Shown: positions 1-5,899 of the stretch, one piece after another
Layout: each line of letters starts with the position of its first letter
Position numbering within the stretch: position 1 is the stretch's first letter
Assembly: GCA_002395905.1 (NCBI GenBank)
Contig: DGVK01000134.1
Location: 1-10,672 of the forward strand
DNA length: 10,672 bases
From: Verrucomicrobia bacterium UBA4286
GTDB taxonomy: Bacteria; Verrucomicrobiota; Kiritimatiellia; RFP12; UBA1067
Direction: 5' to 3'
Made by a program: the position numbers and the translations under genes
The notes under the pieces: generated by a model
The model's database searches: none
The model's input: only the letters and a program-made list of their open reading frames with translations
What the model was told of the DNA's origin: nothing

Positions 1-537
1 CACATCTGGGAAGACCACTTCTATCCCGAGATAATCGACCCGGAAACCCTTGAACCGCTTCCCGACGGCGAGGTCGGCGAGCTCGTCTTCACGACCATTT
101 CCCGCACAGGCACGCCGATGATACGCTACCGCACTCGCGACCTCACGCGCCTGCACACCGAGCGGTGCGCCTGCGGGCGGACGATGCGCGTGATGGACCG
201 CATCTCGGCGCGCAGCGACGACATGCTCATCATACACGGCGTGAACGTCTTCCCCGGACAGATCGAGGCCGGCCTGCTGCGCGTGCCCGAAGTCGCGCCG
301 CACTATCAGATAATTCTTTCGTCGACCGACACGCTCGATCTCTTCGAGATCAAGGTGGAGGTCAATGCCGACGCGTTCTCCGACTCTGTAAGGAAGATGG
401 AGGACCTGCGCAAGCGCGTCTTCGACGCAGTGAAGTCCATCATCGGCCTTTCGGCCAGGATCATTCTCGTCGAGCCCGGCTCACTGCCGCGCAGCGAGGG
501 CAAGATCAAGCGCGTGATCGACAACCGCAAAAAGTAG
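1..537 (+). CDS. paaK: Phenylacetate-CoA ligase, C-terminal part (5' end outside window)
   Basis: This adenylate-forming enzyme activates phenylacetate or a related aryl acid to its CoA thioester with ATP in the cytoplasm. Only the last 178 residues are present; the frame is open from base 1 and ends at TAG 535-537. Visible family features in order are HIWEDHFYPEIIDPETLEPL and GEVGELVFTT, the hinge region YRTRDLT, a CACGR cysteine pair followed by MDRISARSDDMLIIHGVNVF, and the C-terminal EGKIKRVIDNRK, whose lysine corresponds to the mobile C-terminal domain lysine of this superfamily. The match to PaaK rather than to general acyl-CoA synthetases is strong. The true substrate is not known, because many gut and anaerobic bacteria carry several PaaK paralogues acting on aryl acids other than phenylacetate. 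It lies 17 nt upstream of the histidine kinase gene and is probably cotranscribed with it. Confidence 0.93.
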   Translation, partial: HIWEDHFYPEIIDPETLEPLPDGEVGELVFTTISRTGTPMIRYRTRDLTRLHTERCACGRTMRVMDRISARSDDMLIIHGVNVFPGQIEAGLLRVPEVAPHYQIILSSTDTLDLFEIKVEVNADAFSDSVRKMEDLRKRVFDAVKSIIGLSARIILVEPGSLPRSEGKIKRVIDNRKK

Positions 538-554
538 GAGCGCGGAGGCAGAGT

Positions 555-1610
555 ATGAAGAACTTCTTCAAGGGAGTGAGGCGGCATATCGGCAGGCTCG
601 ACGCGGGCCAGCTGAGGGAGCAGTACAACCTCGTGGCCGACGAAGCCGAGTTCTTCGACCTCATACTGTCCACTATCGACCGCGGCATCCTCGTGCTGGA
701 CGACCGGGGCGAAGTGAAGTTCGAGAACGCGGCGGTGAAATCGCTCGTCGGCATGGACGGGGCGCAGGCGGTCGAGGCGCTGGCCCTGCCGCTCGGCAAG
801 GCGTCCAGGCGGGAGATGTCGACGACTTATCCCGAAAGCAGGTTTCTAGAGGTGCAGACGTTTCCGATGAAGGAAGGCACGCTCGTGCAGATACGCGACA
901 CGACCGCCGAGAGGAAGCGGTCCGAAGAGGAGCTGCGCGTGGGCGCGACGCAGGCGGTGAGGGATCTCGCCGCCGGCGTCGCGCATGAAATAGGAAATCC
1001 GCTGAACGCCATCGCGCTCAATCTGCAGCTTCTGCAACGCCGGCTCAAGGGAGACGAGACCGTGGCGGAATGCCTCCACCAGGTTTCAAGGCTGGACGGC
1101 ATTATACGCGGATTTCTTTCGGCGCTGAGGCCGTCCAAACCGAACCTCGTCGCAGGATCGGTAGCCGATCCTCTCGCGGCCTGTCTCAAAACGCTCAAGC
1201 AGCAGTTCGAGGACAGGCGCATTTCGGTGACGCTGGATGTTCCAGGCGTTCTGCCGGGCGTCGCCGTGGATAAAGCGCAGATGGAGCAGGTGTTCTTCAA
1301 CCTCCTGAAGAACTCGCTAGAGGCTATGAGAGACGGCGGGAAGATTGAAATCGCAGTAGGGTCGGACGACAGCGATGTGGCTGTCACCGTGAAGGATTCC
1401 GGAGAGGGCATGACAAAGGAGCAGCTCGCCCACCTCTTCGAGCCCTACCGGACAACCAAGACGGGCGGCACAGGTCTCGGGCTCATGGTTACGGCGCGAA
1501 TCGTGCGCGACCACGGCGGGACTATCGCCGCGGAGTCCGCGCCGGGCGAAGGGACGACCTTCACGGTAAAGCTGCCGAGAATCGAGAAACGCATACGCGA
1601 ACTGAAATAG
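555..1610 (+). CDS. Soluble PAS-domain sensor histidine kinase, NtrB/AtoS type
   Basis: This 351-residue kinase should autophosphorylate on His and pass the phosphate to the response regulator encoded 7 nt downstream. Residues about 33-118 form a PAS-like sensor (ILSTIDRGILVLDDRGEVKF). The dimerisation/H-box is GVAHEIGNPLNAI with H144, and the ATPase has N-box NLLKNSLEAM (N253), G1 box DSGEGM (281-286), an F-box LFEPYRTTK, and G2 box GGTGLGL (304-310). HEIGNPL plus this ATPase type is characteristic of kinases paired with sigma-54 activators. No signal peptide or membrane segment is visible, so it senses a cytoplasmic signal. The start at ATG 555 is chosen because GGAGG (544-548) sits 6 nt upstream; the frame stays open further upstream, but that stretch lies inside paaK. 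The ligand is unknown. Confidence 0.93.
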   Translation: MKNFFKGVRRHIGRLDAGQLREQYNLVADEAEFFDLILSTIDRGILVLDDRGEVKFENAAVKSLVGMDGAQAVEALALPLGKASRREMSTTYPESRFLEVQTFPMKEGTLVQIRDTTAERKRSEEELRVGATQAVRDLAAGVAHEIGNPLNAIALNLQLLQRRLKGDETVAECLHQVSRLDGIIRGFLSALRPSKPNLVAGSVADPLAACLKTLKQQFEDRRISVTLDVPGVLPGVAVDKAQMEQVFFNLLKNSLEAMRDGGKIEIAVGSDDSDVAVTVKDSGEGMTKEQLAHLFEPYRTTKTGGTGLGLMVTARIVRDHGGTIAAESAPGEGTTFTVKLPRIEKRIRELK

Positions 1611-1617
1611 AAGCGAG

Positions 1618-2967
1618 ATGTCTAAGCGCAAAATACTCATAGTTGACGACGAGCGGCCGACGCGCGAAGCGATGGCCAGGGTTCTTTCGGACAAATACGA
1701 ATGCCTGCAGGCGGCCGACGCCGAGCAGGCCATGAAGACCGTCGAATCCGTGGCGGATCTCGCGCTGATGATATCCGACGTGCGCATGCCCGGCGAAGAC
1801 GGCGTGTCGCTCGTCAAACGCGCAAAGGCGGCGAACCCCTCTCTCGCCTGCATCCTGCTCACCGCTTATGGAACTGTCGACCTCGCGGTCGAGGCGATGA
1901 AGGACGGCGCCGACGACTTTCTGACCAAACCCATCACAGATCTCGACCAGCTGGAACTGCGGGTCGCCAACGCCATAAAGACGGCCGGGCTCGAGCAGGA
2001 AGTCGCCTCTCTCAAGGAGAAACTTACAGGCGAGCTGGAGAGCTTCACCGGCAAGTCCCCCGCGATGGAGCGCGTCTACCAGACCATACGCAAGGTAGCG
2101 CCGACCAACGCGACGGTGCTCATCGAAGGGCCCAGCGGTTCAGGCAAAGAACTCGCGGCCCGTGCCATCCACAATCTTTCGCGCCGCGCCAAGGGACCGT
2201 TCATCGCGCTGGAATGCTCGGCTTTCGAGGGCGAACTTTTGAAGTCTGAGCTTTTCGGATATGTGGCGGGGACTTTCACCGGCGCTTTGAAGGAGGGCAA
2301 GGCCGGCTGCTTCGAGGCGGCCGACGGAGGGACGCTGTTTCTGGACGAGATCGGCGAAATCGACATGGCTACTCAGATCGCCCTTCTCAGGACGCTTGAG
2401 ACGCGCAAGGTTCGCAGGCTGGGCGACGCCATGGAGCGGCCGGTGGACTTTCGCCTCGTGGCGGCGACAAACCGCGACCTCGCAAAGATGGTGAAGGAGG
2501 GGTCCTTCCGAGAAGACCTTTACTACCGTCTCAATGTGATCGACCTCAAGACGCCTGCGCTCAAAGACCACAAAGAGGACATTGCCCTTCTGGTATCAAG
2601 ATTCCTGAAAGAGTTCTCGGCGCAGAACGGCGGGGCCGTCACAGGGATAGACGCGCGTGCCATGAAGGCGCTTGAGGACTATTCATGGCCGGGGAACGTG
2701 CGCCAGCTCAGAAACGCCGTTGAGAAGATGGTGGTTCTTTCATCCGGCGGAAAACTCACGCTGGACGACGTGCCTGTCGAGATTCTGAACGACCAGAACC
2801 GGCCAGAAGCGGCCCCCGCGCCGGCGCAGTCGCTGGCCGACGCCGAGCGCGACAGGATTCTCGAAGTTCTGGCGTCCGTCGGCGGCAACAAGACAAAGGC
2901 GGCGGAGATTCTCGGCATCTCGCGCCGCACGATCCTCCGCAAAATGACCGAATGGGGGCTTAAGTGA
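1618..2967 (+). CDS. Sigma-54-dependent response regulator, NtrC family
   Basis: This 449-residue enhancer-binding protein should activate sigma-54 RNA polymerase when phosphorylated. The receiver domain (about 4-118) has D10/D11, phospho-acceptor D54 in ISDVRMP, T82 and K104. The AAA+ domain (about 138-370) has Walker A GPSGSGKE (171-178), a sigma-54 contact loop GTFTGA (218-223), Walker B GGTLFLDE (D243, E244), arginine-finger residues R298 and R304 in REDLYYRLNV, and sensor II WPGNVRQLRN. The C-terminus (about 404-449) is a Fis-type helix-turn-helix ending ILGISRRTILRKMTEWGLK. Two motifs differ from the usual forms: GTFTGA for GAFTGA, and GPSGSGKE for GESGTGKE. The invariant lysine, the Walker B acids, and the Phe and Thr of the contact loop are kept, so activity is expected. 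Its target promoters are not in this window. Confidence 0.95.
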   Translation: MSKRKILIVDDERPTREAMARVLSDKYECLQAADAEQAMKTVESVADLALMISDVRMPGEDGVSLVKRAKAANPSLACILLTAYGTVDLAVEAMKDGADDFLTKPITDLDQLELRVANAIKTAGLEQEVASLKEKLTGELESFTGKSPAMERVYQTIRKVAPTNATVLIEGPSGSGKELAARAIHNLSRRAKGPFIALECSAFEGELLKSELFGYVAGTFTGALKEGKAGCFEAADGGTLFLDEIGEIDMATQIALLRTLETRKVRRLGDAMERPVDFRLVAATNRDLAKMVKEGSFREDLYYRLNVIDLKTPALKDHKEDIALLVSRFLKEFSAQNGGAVTGIDARAMKALEDYSWPGNVRQLRNAVEKMVVLSSGGKLTLDDVPVEILNDQNRPEAAPAPAQSLADAERDRILEVLASVGGNKTKAAEILGISRRTILRKMTEWGLK

Positions 2968-3905
2968 CGCCGCAGTTCCCGACAGAATCGCTTACGACGC
3001 GCAGTCTGATTCTGCGCATCCCCGGTCTGAAGCTGATTGAGAAGATCGGCGAAGGCGGGATGTCGACAGTATGGAAGGCGTGGGACGTCGCGGGGCAGCG
3101 GCTCGTGGCTGTCAAGATTCTCAACCGGGAGTTCTCCGCGAGCGGCGAGGACGTAAGGGCGTTCCGCGAAGAGGAGCGCCTCATGGAGGAGATCCACCAC
3201 CCCAACATAGTCGAGGCCTACGACTTTAACAACGGTAACGGCAACTGGTTTTTCATGATGGAGTATGTCGACGGCTACACCTTCGCCAGCCTTCTGCAGA
3301 GGCACGGCTGCGTTGCAGAGCCCGACTGCATTCTTATATGCGAGTCTGTCGCGGCTGCGCTCGACTACGCCTGGAACGATCACGGCCTGGTCCACTGCGA
3401 CATCAAACCCGAGAACATAATGATCAACTCGCAAGGCGTGGTAAAGCTCACCGATCTCGGCATAAGCCACCGTTTCGAGTTCCGCGAGAACGGCCGGCAG
3501 GACGTTCCCGATCATGTAACGGGAACGCCGGCCTACATCTCGCCGGAACAGGTCTACGGCGATGTTGAGCTGGACTGCCGCACAGATATCTATTCCCTCG
3601 GCGCAACGCTCTACCATCTCGCGACGGGGAGGGTTCTCTTCCCGTCGCTCGGCGCCGACGACTCCATGCGTGCGCAATGCGATGACGGGACGCAGGCGTC
3701 AGACCCACGCGAAATCAAGCCCGAAATAAGCGAAGGATTCGCCCAGCTTCTAGAGGCCATGCTCGTAAAGAACCGCGACGACCGCATACAGTCGTGGAAA
3801 GACGTGTTTGAGATGTGCAAGCTCGTCGAGAGAGGCGCGGCTTTCAAGCCGCGCGAGACAGAGGGTGTGTCGTCGATACGCCTCGCCTACGGAACACGCG
3901 GATAA
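2964..3905 (+). CDS. Soluble Ser/Thr protein kinase (Hanks type)
   Basis: The gene encodes a 313-residue protein consisting of little more than one kinase domain. Visible elements are the glycine loop GEGGMSTVW (29-37), VAVK with K51, the helix-C glutamate probably E70 before HHPNIV, the catalytic loop HCDIKPEN (D146, K148, N151), the metal-binding DLG (D164), SPE at 193-195 in place of APE, DIYSLG, and a late conserved Arg near 274. All catalytic residues are present. HCD instead of HRD makes it a non-RD kinase. There is no PASTA, FHA or membrane segment, unlike PknB-type kinases. The start is GTG 2964, overlapping the upstream TGA stop as GTGA, with GGGGG at 2954-2958 upstream. Coupling to the NtrC-type gene suggests it acts in the same pathway, perhaps on the kinase or regulator; the substrate is not shown. 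Confidence 0.93.
   Translation: MTPQFPTESLTTRSLILRIPGLKLIEKIGEGGMSTVWKAWDVAGQRLVAVKILNREFSASGEDVRAFREEERLMEEIHHPNIVEAYDFNNGNGNWFFMMEYVDGYTFASLLQRHGCVAEPDCILICESVAAALDYAWNDHGLVHCDIKPENIMINSQGVVKLTDLGISHRFEFRENGRQDVPDHVTGTPAYISPEQVYGDVELDCRTDIYSLGATLYHLATGRVLFPSLGADDSMRAQCDDGTQASDPREIKPEISEGFAQLLEAMLVKNRDDRIQSWKDVFEMCKLVERGAAFKPRETEGVSSIRLAYGTRG
3835..3854. repeat. Perfect 20-bp inverted repeat in the 3' end of the Ser/Thr kinase gene
   Basis: Arms GCGCGGCTT (3835-3843) and AAGCCGCGC (3846-3854) are exact reverse complements around a 2-base centre; in RNA this would be an 8-bp stem with a UUCA tetraloop. It is coding sequence, 49 nt before the kinase stop codon. It could slow or stop transcription arriving from either convergent block, or protect the mRNA 3' end, but there is no T-run after it on either strand, so it is not a standard intrinsic terminator. 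The repeat is certain; its function is not. Confidence 0.6.
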
Positions 3906-3939
3906 AGACCCCCTTCCGGCCCTGAAGCCAGACGGGAAT
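3906..3939. other. 34-nt gap between convergent genes
   Basis: This gap separates the stop codons of the Ser/Thr kinase gene (+) and miaA (-). It contains short imperfect dyads, for example CTTC/GAAG at 3914-3928 and CTGAA/TTCAG running into the miaA stop, but no stable stem followed by a T-run in either direction. Termination of both operons must rely on Rho, on the nearby palindrome at 3835-3854, or on transcription running into the opposing gene. Confidence 0.5.
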
Positions 3940-4626
3940 TCAGCCGTCGAAGATGACGGACCAGGGGCCTCGCTCGCGCCACATCGTCCAGACCGCCTCG
4001 ATCTCCGGCGCGACGTAAAGCGGCGTCGCCTGGTGGCGGAACCACGTGTCCTGGCGCTTCGCAAGCTGGCAGGTGCGCGTCAAAATCTTCGCCGCGTCGT
4101 CGCCTTCTCTGTAGCCTATCGCCAGAGAGGCCGTTCGCGACCATACTGGATAACGTTCGTGCAGACGGCGCTTTTCCTCCTCCAGACCGCTCATGAACAT
4201 TCCGTCGAGCCTCTCGCGAATGCGCTCGCGCACGAGTGCACGGTCTATCTTGATCACGGGATACTCCGGCGGCGGACAGGTCCATCTGCGGTCCAACCCC
4301 CTGAGCAGCGCCGAGAAATAGAGTCCTGTCCCGCCGACGATCACTATCGGAACACCGGCAGGAACATCGCGCGCCCATTCTGCGGCGGCGCGAAGCCATG
4401 CGCCCGACGAAAACTCCTCGGCAGGAGTGACTATATCCACGCCGCCCATGTGAAACTCCGCGATCTCCTCCGGCGGGGGCTTGGCGGTTCCAACATCCAT
4501 GCCTTTATAGACCAGCATGGAATCGGCGCTCAATATCCATGCGCCGAGCCGCCGCGCCAGCACTGCGGCGATCGCGCTTTTGCCGCTGGCGGTGGGCCCT
4601 GCCAGAAGATAGGCGTCACGCGTCAT
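3940..4626 (-). CDS. miaA: tRNA dimethylallyltransferase, compact form
   Basis: MiaA transfers a dimethylallyl group from DMAPP to N6 of A37 in tRNAs reading UNN codons. Diagnostic motifs are the P-loop GPTASGKS (10-17), SADSMLVYKGMDVGTAKP (33-50), GGTGLY (98-103), AIGYRE (169-174) and QLAKRQDTWFR (187-197). At 228 residues it is much shorter than the usual ~300. The missing part lies between residues about 109 and 122, where other MiaA proteins have a helical insertion and a stretch resembling DPxxAxxIHPND followed by RALEV. The frame is intact, so this looks like a natural short form and not a frameshift. The Arg normally found in T-R-x-x-A-K-R-Q is Cys186 here. The start ATG overlaps the lspA stop as ATGA (4623-4626). 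With no good Shine-Dalgarno of its own, it is probably translated by coupling. Confidence 0.9.
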   Translation of the reverse strand: MTRDAYLLAGPTASGKSAIAAVLARRLGAWILSADSMLVYKGMDVGTAKPPPEEIAEFHMGGVDIVTPAEEFSSGAWLRAAAEWARDVPAGVPIVIVGGTGLYFSALLRGLDRRWTCPPPEYPVIKIDRALVRERIRERLDGMFMSGLEEEKRRLHERYPVWSRTASLAIGYREGDDAAKILTRTCQLAKRQDTWFRHQATPLYVAPEIEAVWTMWRERGPWSVIFDG

Positions 4627-5093
4627 TTCGCGGCGGACAGCTTCTTCCTGCGGTCGAGAAAGCTCTCAAGAACAAGCAAACCCGCCGCGATACATATGCA
4701 GGTGTCGGCGAGATTGAAGCAAGGGAAATGGCTCGCGCCCCAGTGGAAGTCGAACATATCGACGACATATCCCCTGAAGATGCGGTCGATCACATTACCG
4801 ATTATCCCAGCGTAAAGAAGGCACGGCGCGACCCACGCGTCGCCGAAAACCGCACGGCGCTTCCATATGAGAAACGCCAGCGCCGCCAGACCGAACGCCG
4901 CAAGCGGCCAAACCGCTCCCTGGAACATCCCCCATGCGCAGCCGCGGTTCTCGACATACGCCAGGTCAAAGAACCCCGGTATCACAGAAACCGCCGCAGA
5001 CCCTTTTAAAAGACCCGCGGCGAGTTCCTTGGAAACCGCGTCGGCGAGACACAGATTCGCGACGACGGCAAATGTCACGAAGAATCGCCTCAT
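4623..5093 (-). CDS. lspA: Lipoprotein signal peptidase (signal peptidase II)
   Basis: LspA is an inner-membrane aspartyl protease that removes signal peptides from diacylglyceryl-modified prolipoproteins. The 156-residue product has four predicted membrane segments (about 4-20, 61-77, 87-101, 131-146). The two catalytic aspartates are D103 in GNVIDR and D130 in FPCFNLAD, and the family motif YVENRGCAWGMF follows PGFFDL. The tail is short and basic (DRRKKLSAAK). The frame is open upstream to ATG 5198, but that extension lies in the upstream gene and lacks a membrane segment. ATG 5093 overlaps the dksA-like stop as ATGA (5090-5093), starts exactly at the first membrane helix, and gives the usual family length. 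dksA next to lspA is, from memory, also the order in Chlamydia. Confidence 0.95.
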   Translation of the reverse strand: MRRFFVTFAVVANLCLADAVSKELAAGLLKGSAAVSVIPGFFDLAYVENRGCAWGMFQGAVWPLAAFGLAALAFLIWKRRAVFGDAWVAPCLLYAGIIGNVIDRIFRGYVVDMFDFHWGASHFPCFNLADTCICIAAGLLVLESFLDRRKKLSAAK

Positions 5094-5842
5094 TGGCGAC
5101 TGCCGCGCTCCATTTCGTTCTGACACTCCATGCATGTCTGCACGAACGGCTGGTTCACGAGACGCGGCTTGCGGATAAGCTGGCCGCAGACAGTGCACAC
5201 GCCGTAGGTTCCGTCGTCGATGCGATGGAGCGCCTCCTCGATCTGCTGGATGGTACGGTTGATCGTCCCCATCTGGCCGAGCGCCTGAAGACGCAGGGTC
5301 TGGTTGGTGCCGTCCCCGCCGTCGGCCTCGTGGTCGTCGGACTCGTTGAAGCCGGTCGCCTTCATCGCGTTCACGCCCGAAAGAGCCTTTTCACGCTCGA
5401 TGAGAAGCCGCCTGCGGAAGTCCTTCAAATCGCTCTCCGGGAACTTTTCGGTCTCCTGCCCCTTCTCGCGCGTCGTCGGGCGGCGCGAAAGCTTTATCGT
5501 AGAAACCTCCTCGTTCTTTTCCACGGTCGCGGCGGCCGCGGCGCGTTTCATCTCCTCGGCGATCGACATGGCGAATGCGACAGCCTTGGCCGTGTCGATT
5601 TCCGGCGCGGGCTGAAGCACCTGCTTCGAGATGACAGGCGCCTTGCGGATGATTCGCGGCGGCACACGGTTGGGAATCTTCTTCTCAACCGGAGCCTGCA
5701 CAGGCGCAGCGACCTTGGCCGCCGGTTTCTTAGCCTCCGCGGTCTTCTTCACCGCAGTCTTCTTCGCCGGCGTCTTGGCCGCCGGTTTCTTGGCGGCGGG
5801 TTTCTTTGCGGACGTCTTCTTGGTGGTCTTCTTCTCTGCCAT
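5090..5842 (-). CDS. dksA: DksA/TraR-family zinc-finger protein with Lys/Ala-rich histone-H1-like tail
   Basis: This 250-residue protein combines two parts. Residues 1 to about 57 are a basic low-complexity tail of repeated KKPAAK/KTPAKK units, similar to bacterial histone-H1-like (Hc1/AlgP-type) tails, which bind nucleic acid. A Pro/Ala linker follows, and from about 135 comes a DksA/TraR domain: a coiled-coil region (FRRRLLIEREKAL), an acidic tip-like stretch NESDDHEADGGDGTNQ, a second helix (INRTIQQIEEALHRIDDGTYG), and a C4 zinc finger with C216, C219, C237 and C240 (CxxC-17-CxxC). DksA proteins bind in the RNA polymerase secondary channel and alter initiation, in many species together with ppGpp. 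The ATG at 5842 has a very good Shine-Dalgarno (AAAGGAGG, 6 nt away). It heads the dksA-lspA-miaA unit. Whether it is a true functional DksA or another TraR-type regulator is not settled by sequence alone. Confidence 0.92.
   Translation of the reverse strand: MAEKKTTKKTSAKKPAAKKPAAKTPAKKTAVKKTAEAKKPAAKVAAPVQAPVEKKIPNRVPPRIIRKAPVISKQVLQPAPEIDTAKAVAFAMSIAEEMKRAAAAATVEKNEEVSTIKLSRRPTTREKGQETEKFPESDLKDFRRRLLIEREKALSGVNAMKATGFNESDDHEADGGDGTNQTLRLQALGQMGTINRTIQQIEEALHRIDDGTYGVCTVCGQLIRKPRLVNQPFVQTCMECQNEMERGSRQ
5714..5791. repeat. 18-nt direct repeat in the DksA tail coding region
   Basis: The plus-strand string CTTGGCCGCCGGTTTCTT occurs exactly at 5714-5731 and 5774-5791, 60 bases apart (20 codons), and codes KKPAAK on the minus strand. 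Related partial copies lie close by. Such coding repeats can expand or contract in frame, so tail length may vary between strains. Confidence 0.7.
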
Positions 5843-5848
5843 TGCGCT

Positions 5849-5856
5849 CCTCCTTT
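5849..5856 (-). promoter_or_regulatory. Strong Shine-Dalgarno of the dksA-like gene
   Basis: On the minus strand AAAGGAGG lies 6 nt before ATG 5842. It is the best ribosome-binding site in the window and fixes this start. The next two genes (lspA, miaA) lack comparable sites and probably depend on ribosomes loaded here. Confidence 0.85.
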
Positions 5857-5870
5857 CGAATTCGCGTTAC

Positions 5871-5899
5871 ATTATATCATATCTGCATTCCGGGCGGAA
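5871..5899 (-). promoter_or_regulatory. Predicted sigma-70-type extended -10 promoter for dksA-lspA-miaA
   Basis: On the minus strand a perfect -10 hexamer TATAAT (5871-5876) is preceded directly by TGA (5877-5879), giving the extended form TGnTATAAT. This TGA is the greA stop codon. At a 17-nt spacing the -35 position reads TTCCGC (5894-5899), a poor match, as is usual for extended -10 promoters. The expected start near 5864 gives a leader of about 20-25 nt carrying the strong Shine-Dalgarno. Confidence 0.65.

Noticed and set aside
2679..3677. Long open minus-strand frame opposite the regulator and Ser/Thr kinase genes
   Set aside because: It spans the junction of two real coding genes antisense and has no motif; shadow frame.
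3906..3945. Bidirectional intrinsic terminator between the convergent genes
   Set aside because: Only short or bulged stems (CTTC/GAAG, CTGAA/TTCAG) and no T-run on either side.
3808..4815. Long open plus-strand frame opposite miaA and lspA
   Set aside because: It is an antisense shadow of two well-conserved genes in GC-rich DNA; its translation is Arg-rich with no recognisable motif.
5094..5198. Upstream start (ATG 5198) for lspA
   Set aside because: The extra 35 residues lie inside the dksA-like gene and precede the first membrane helix. ATG 5093 with the ATGA overlap gives the normal length.
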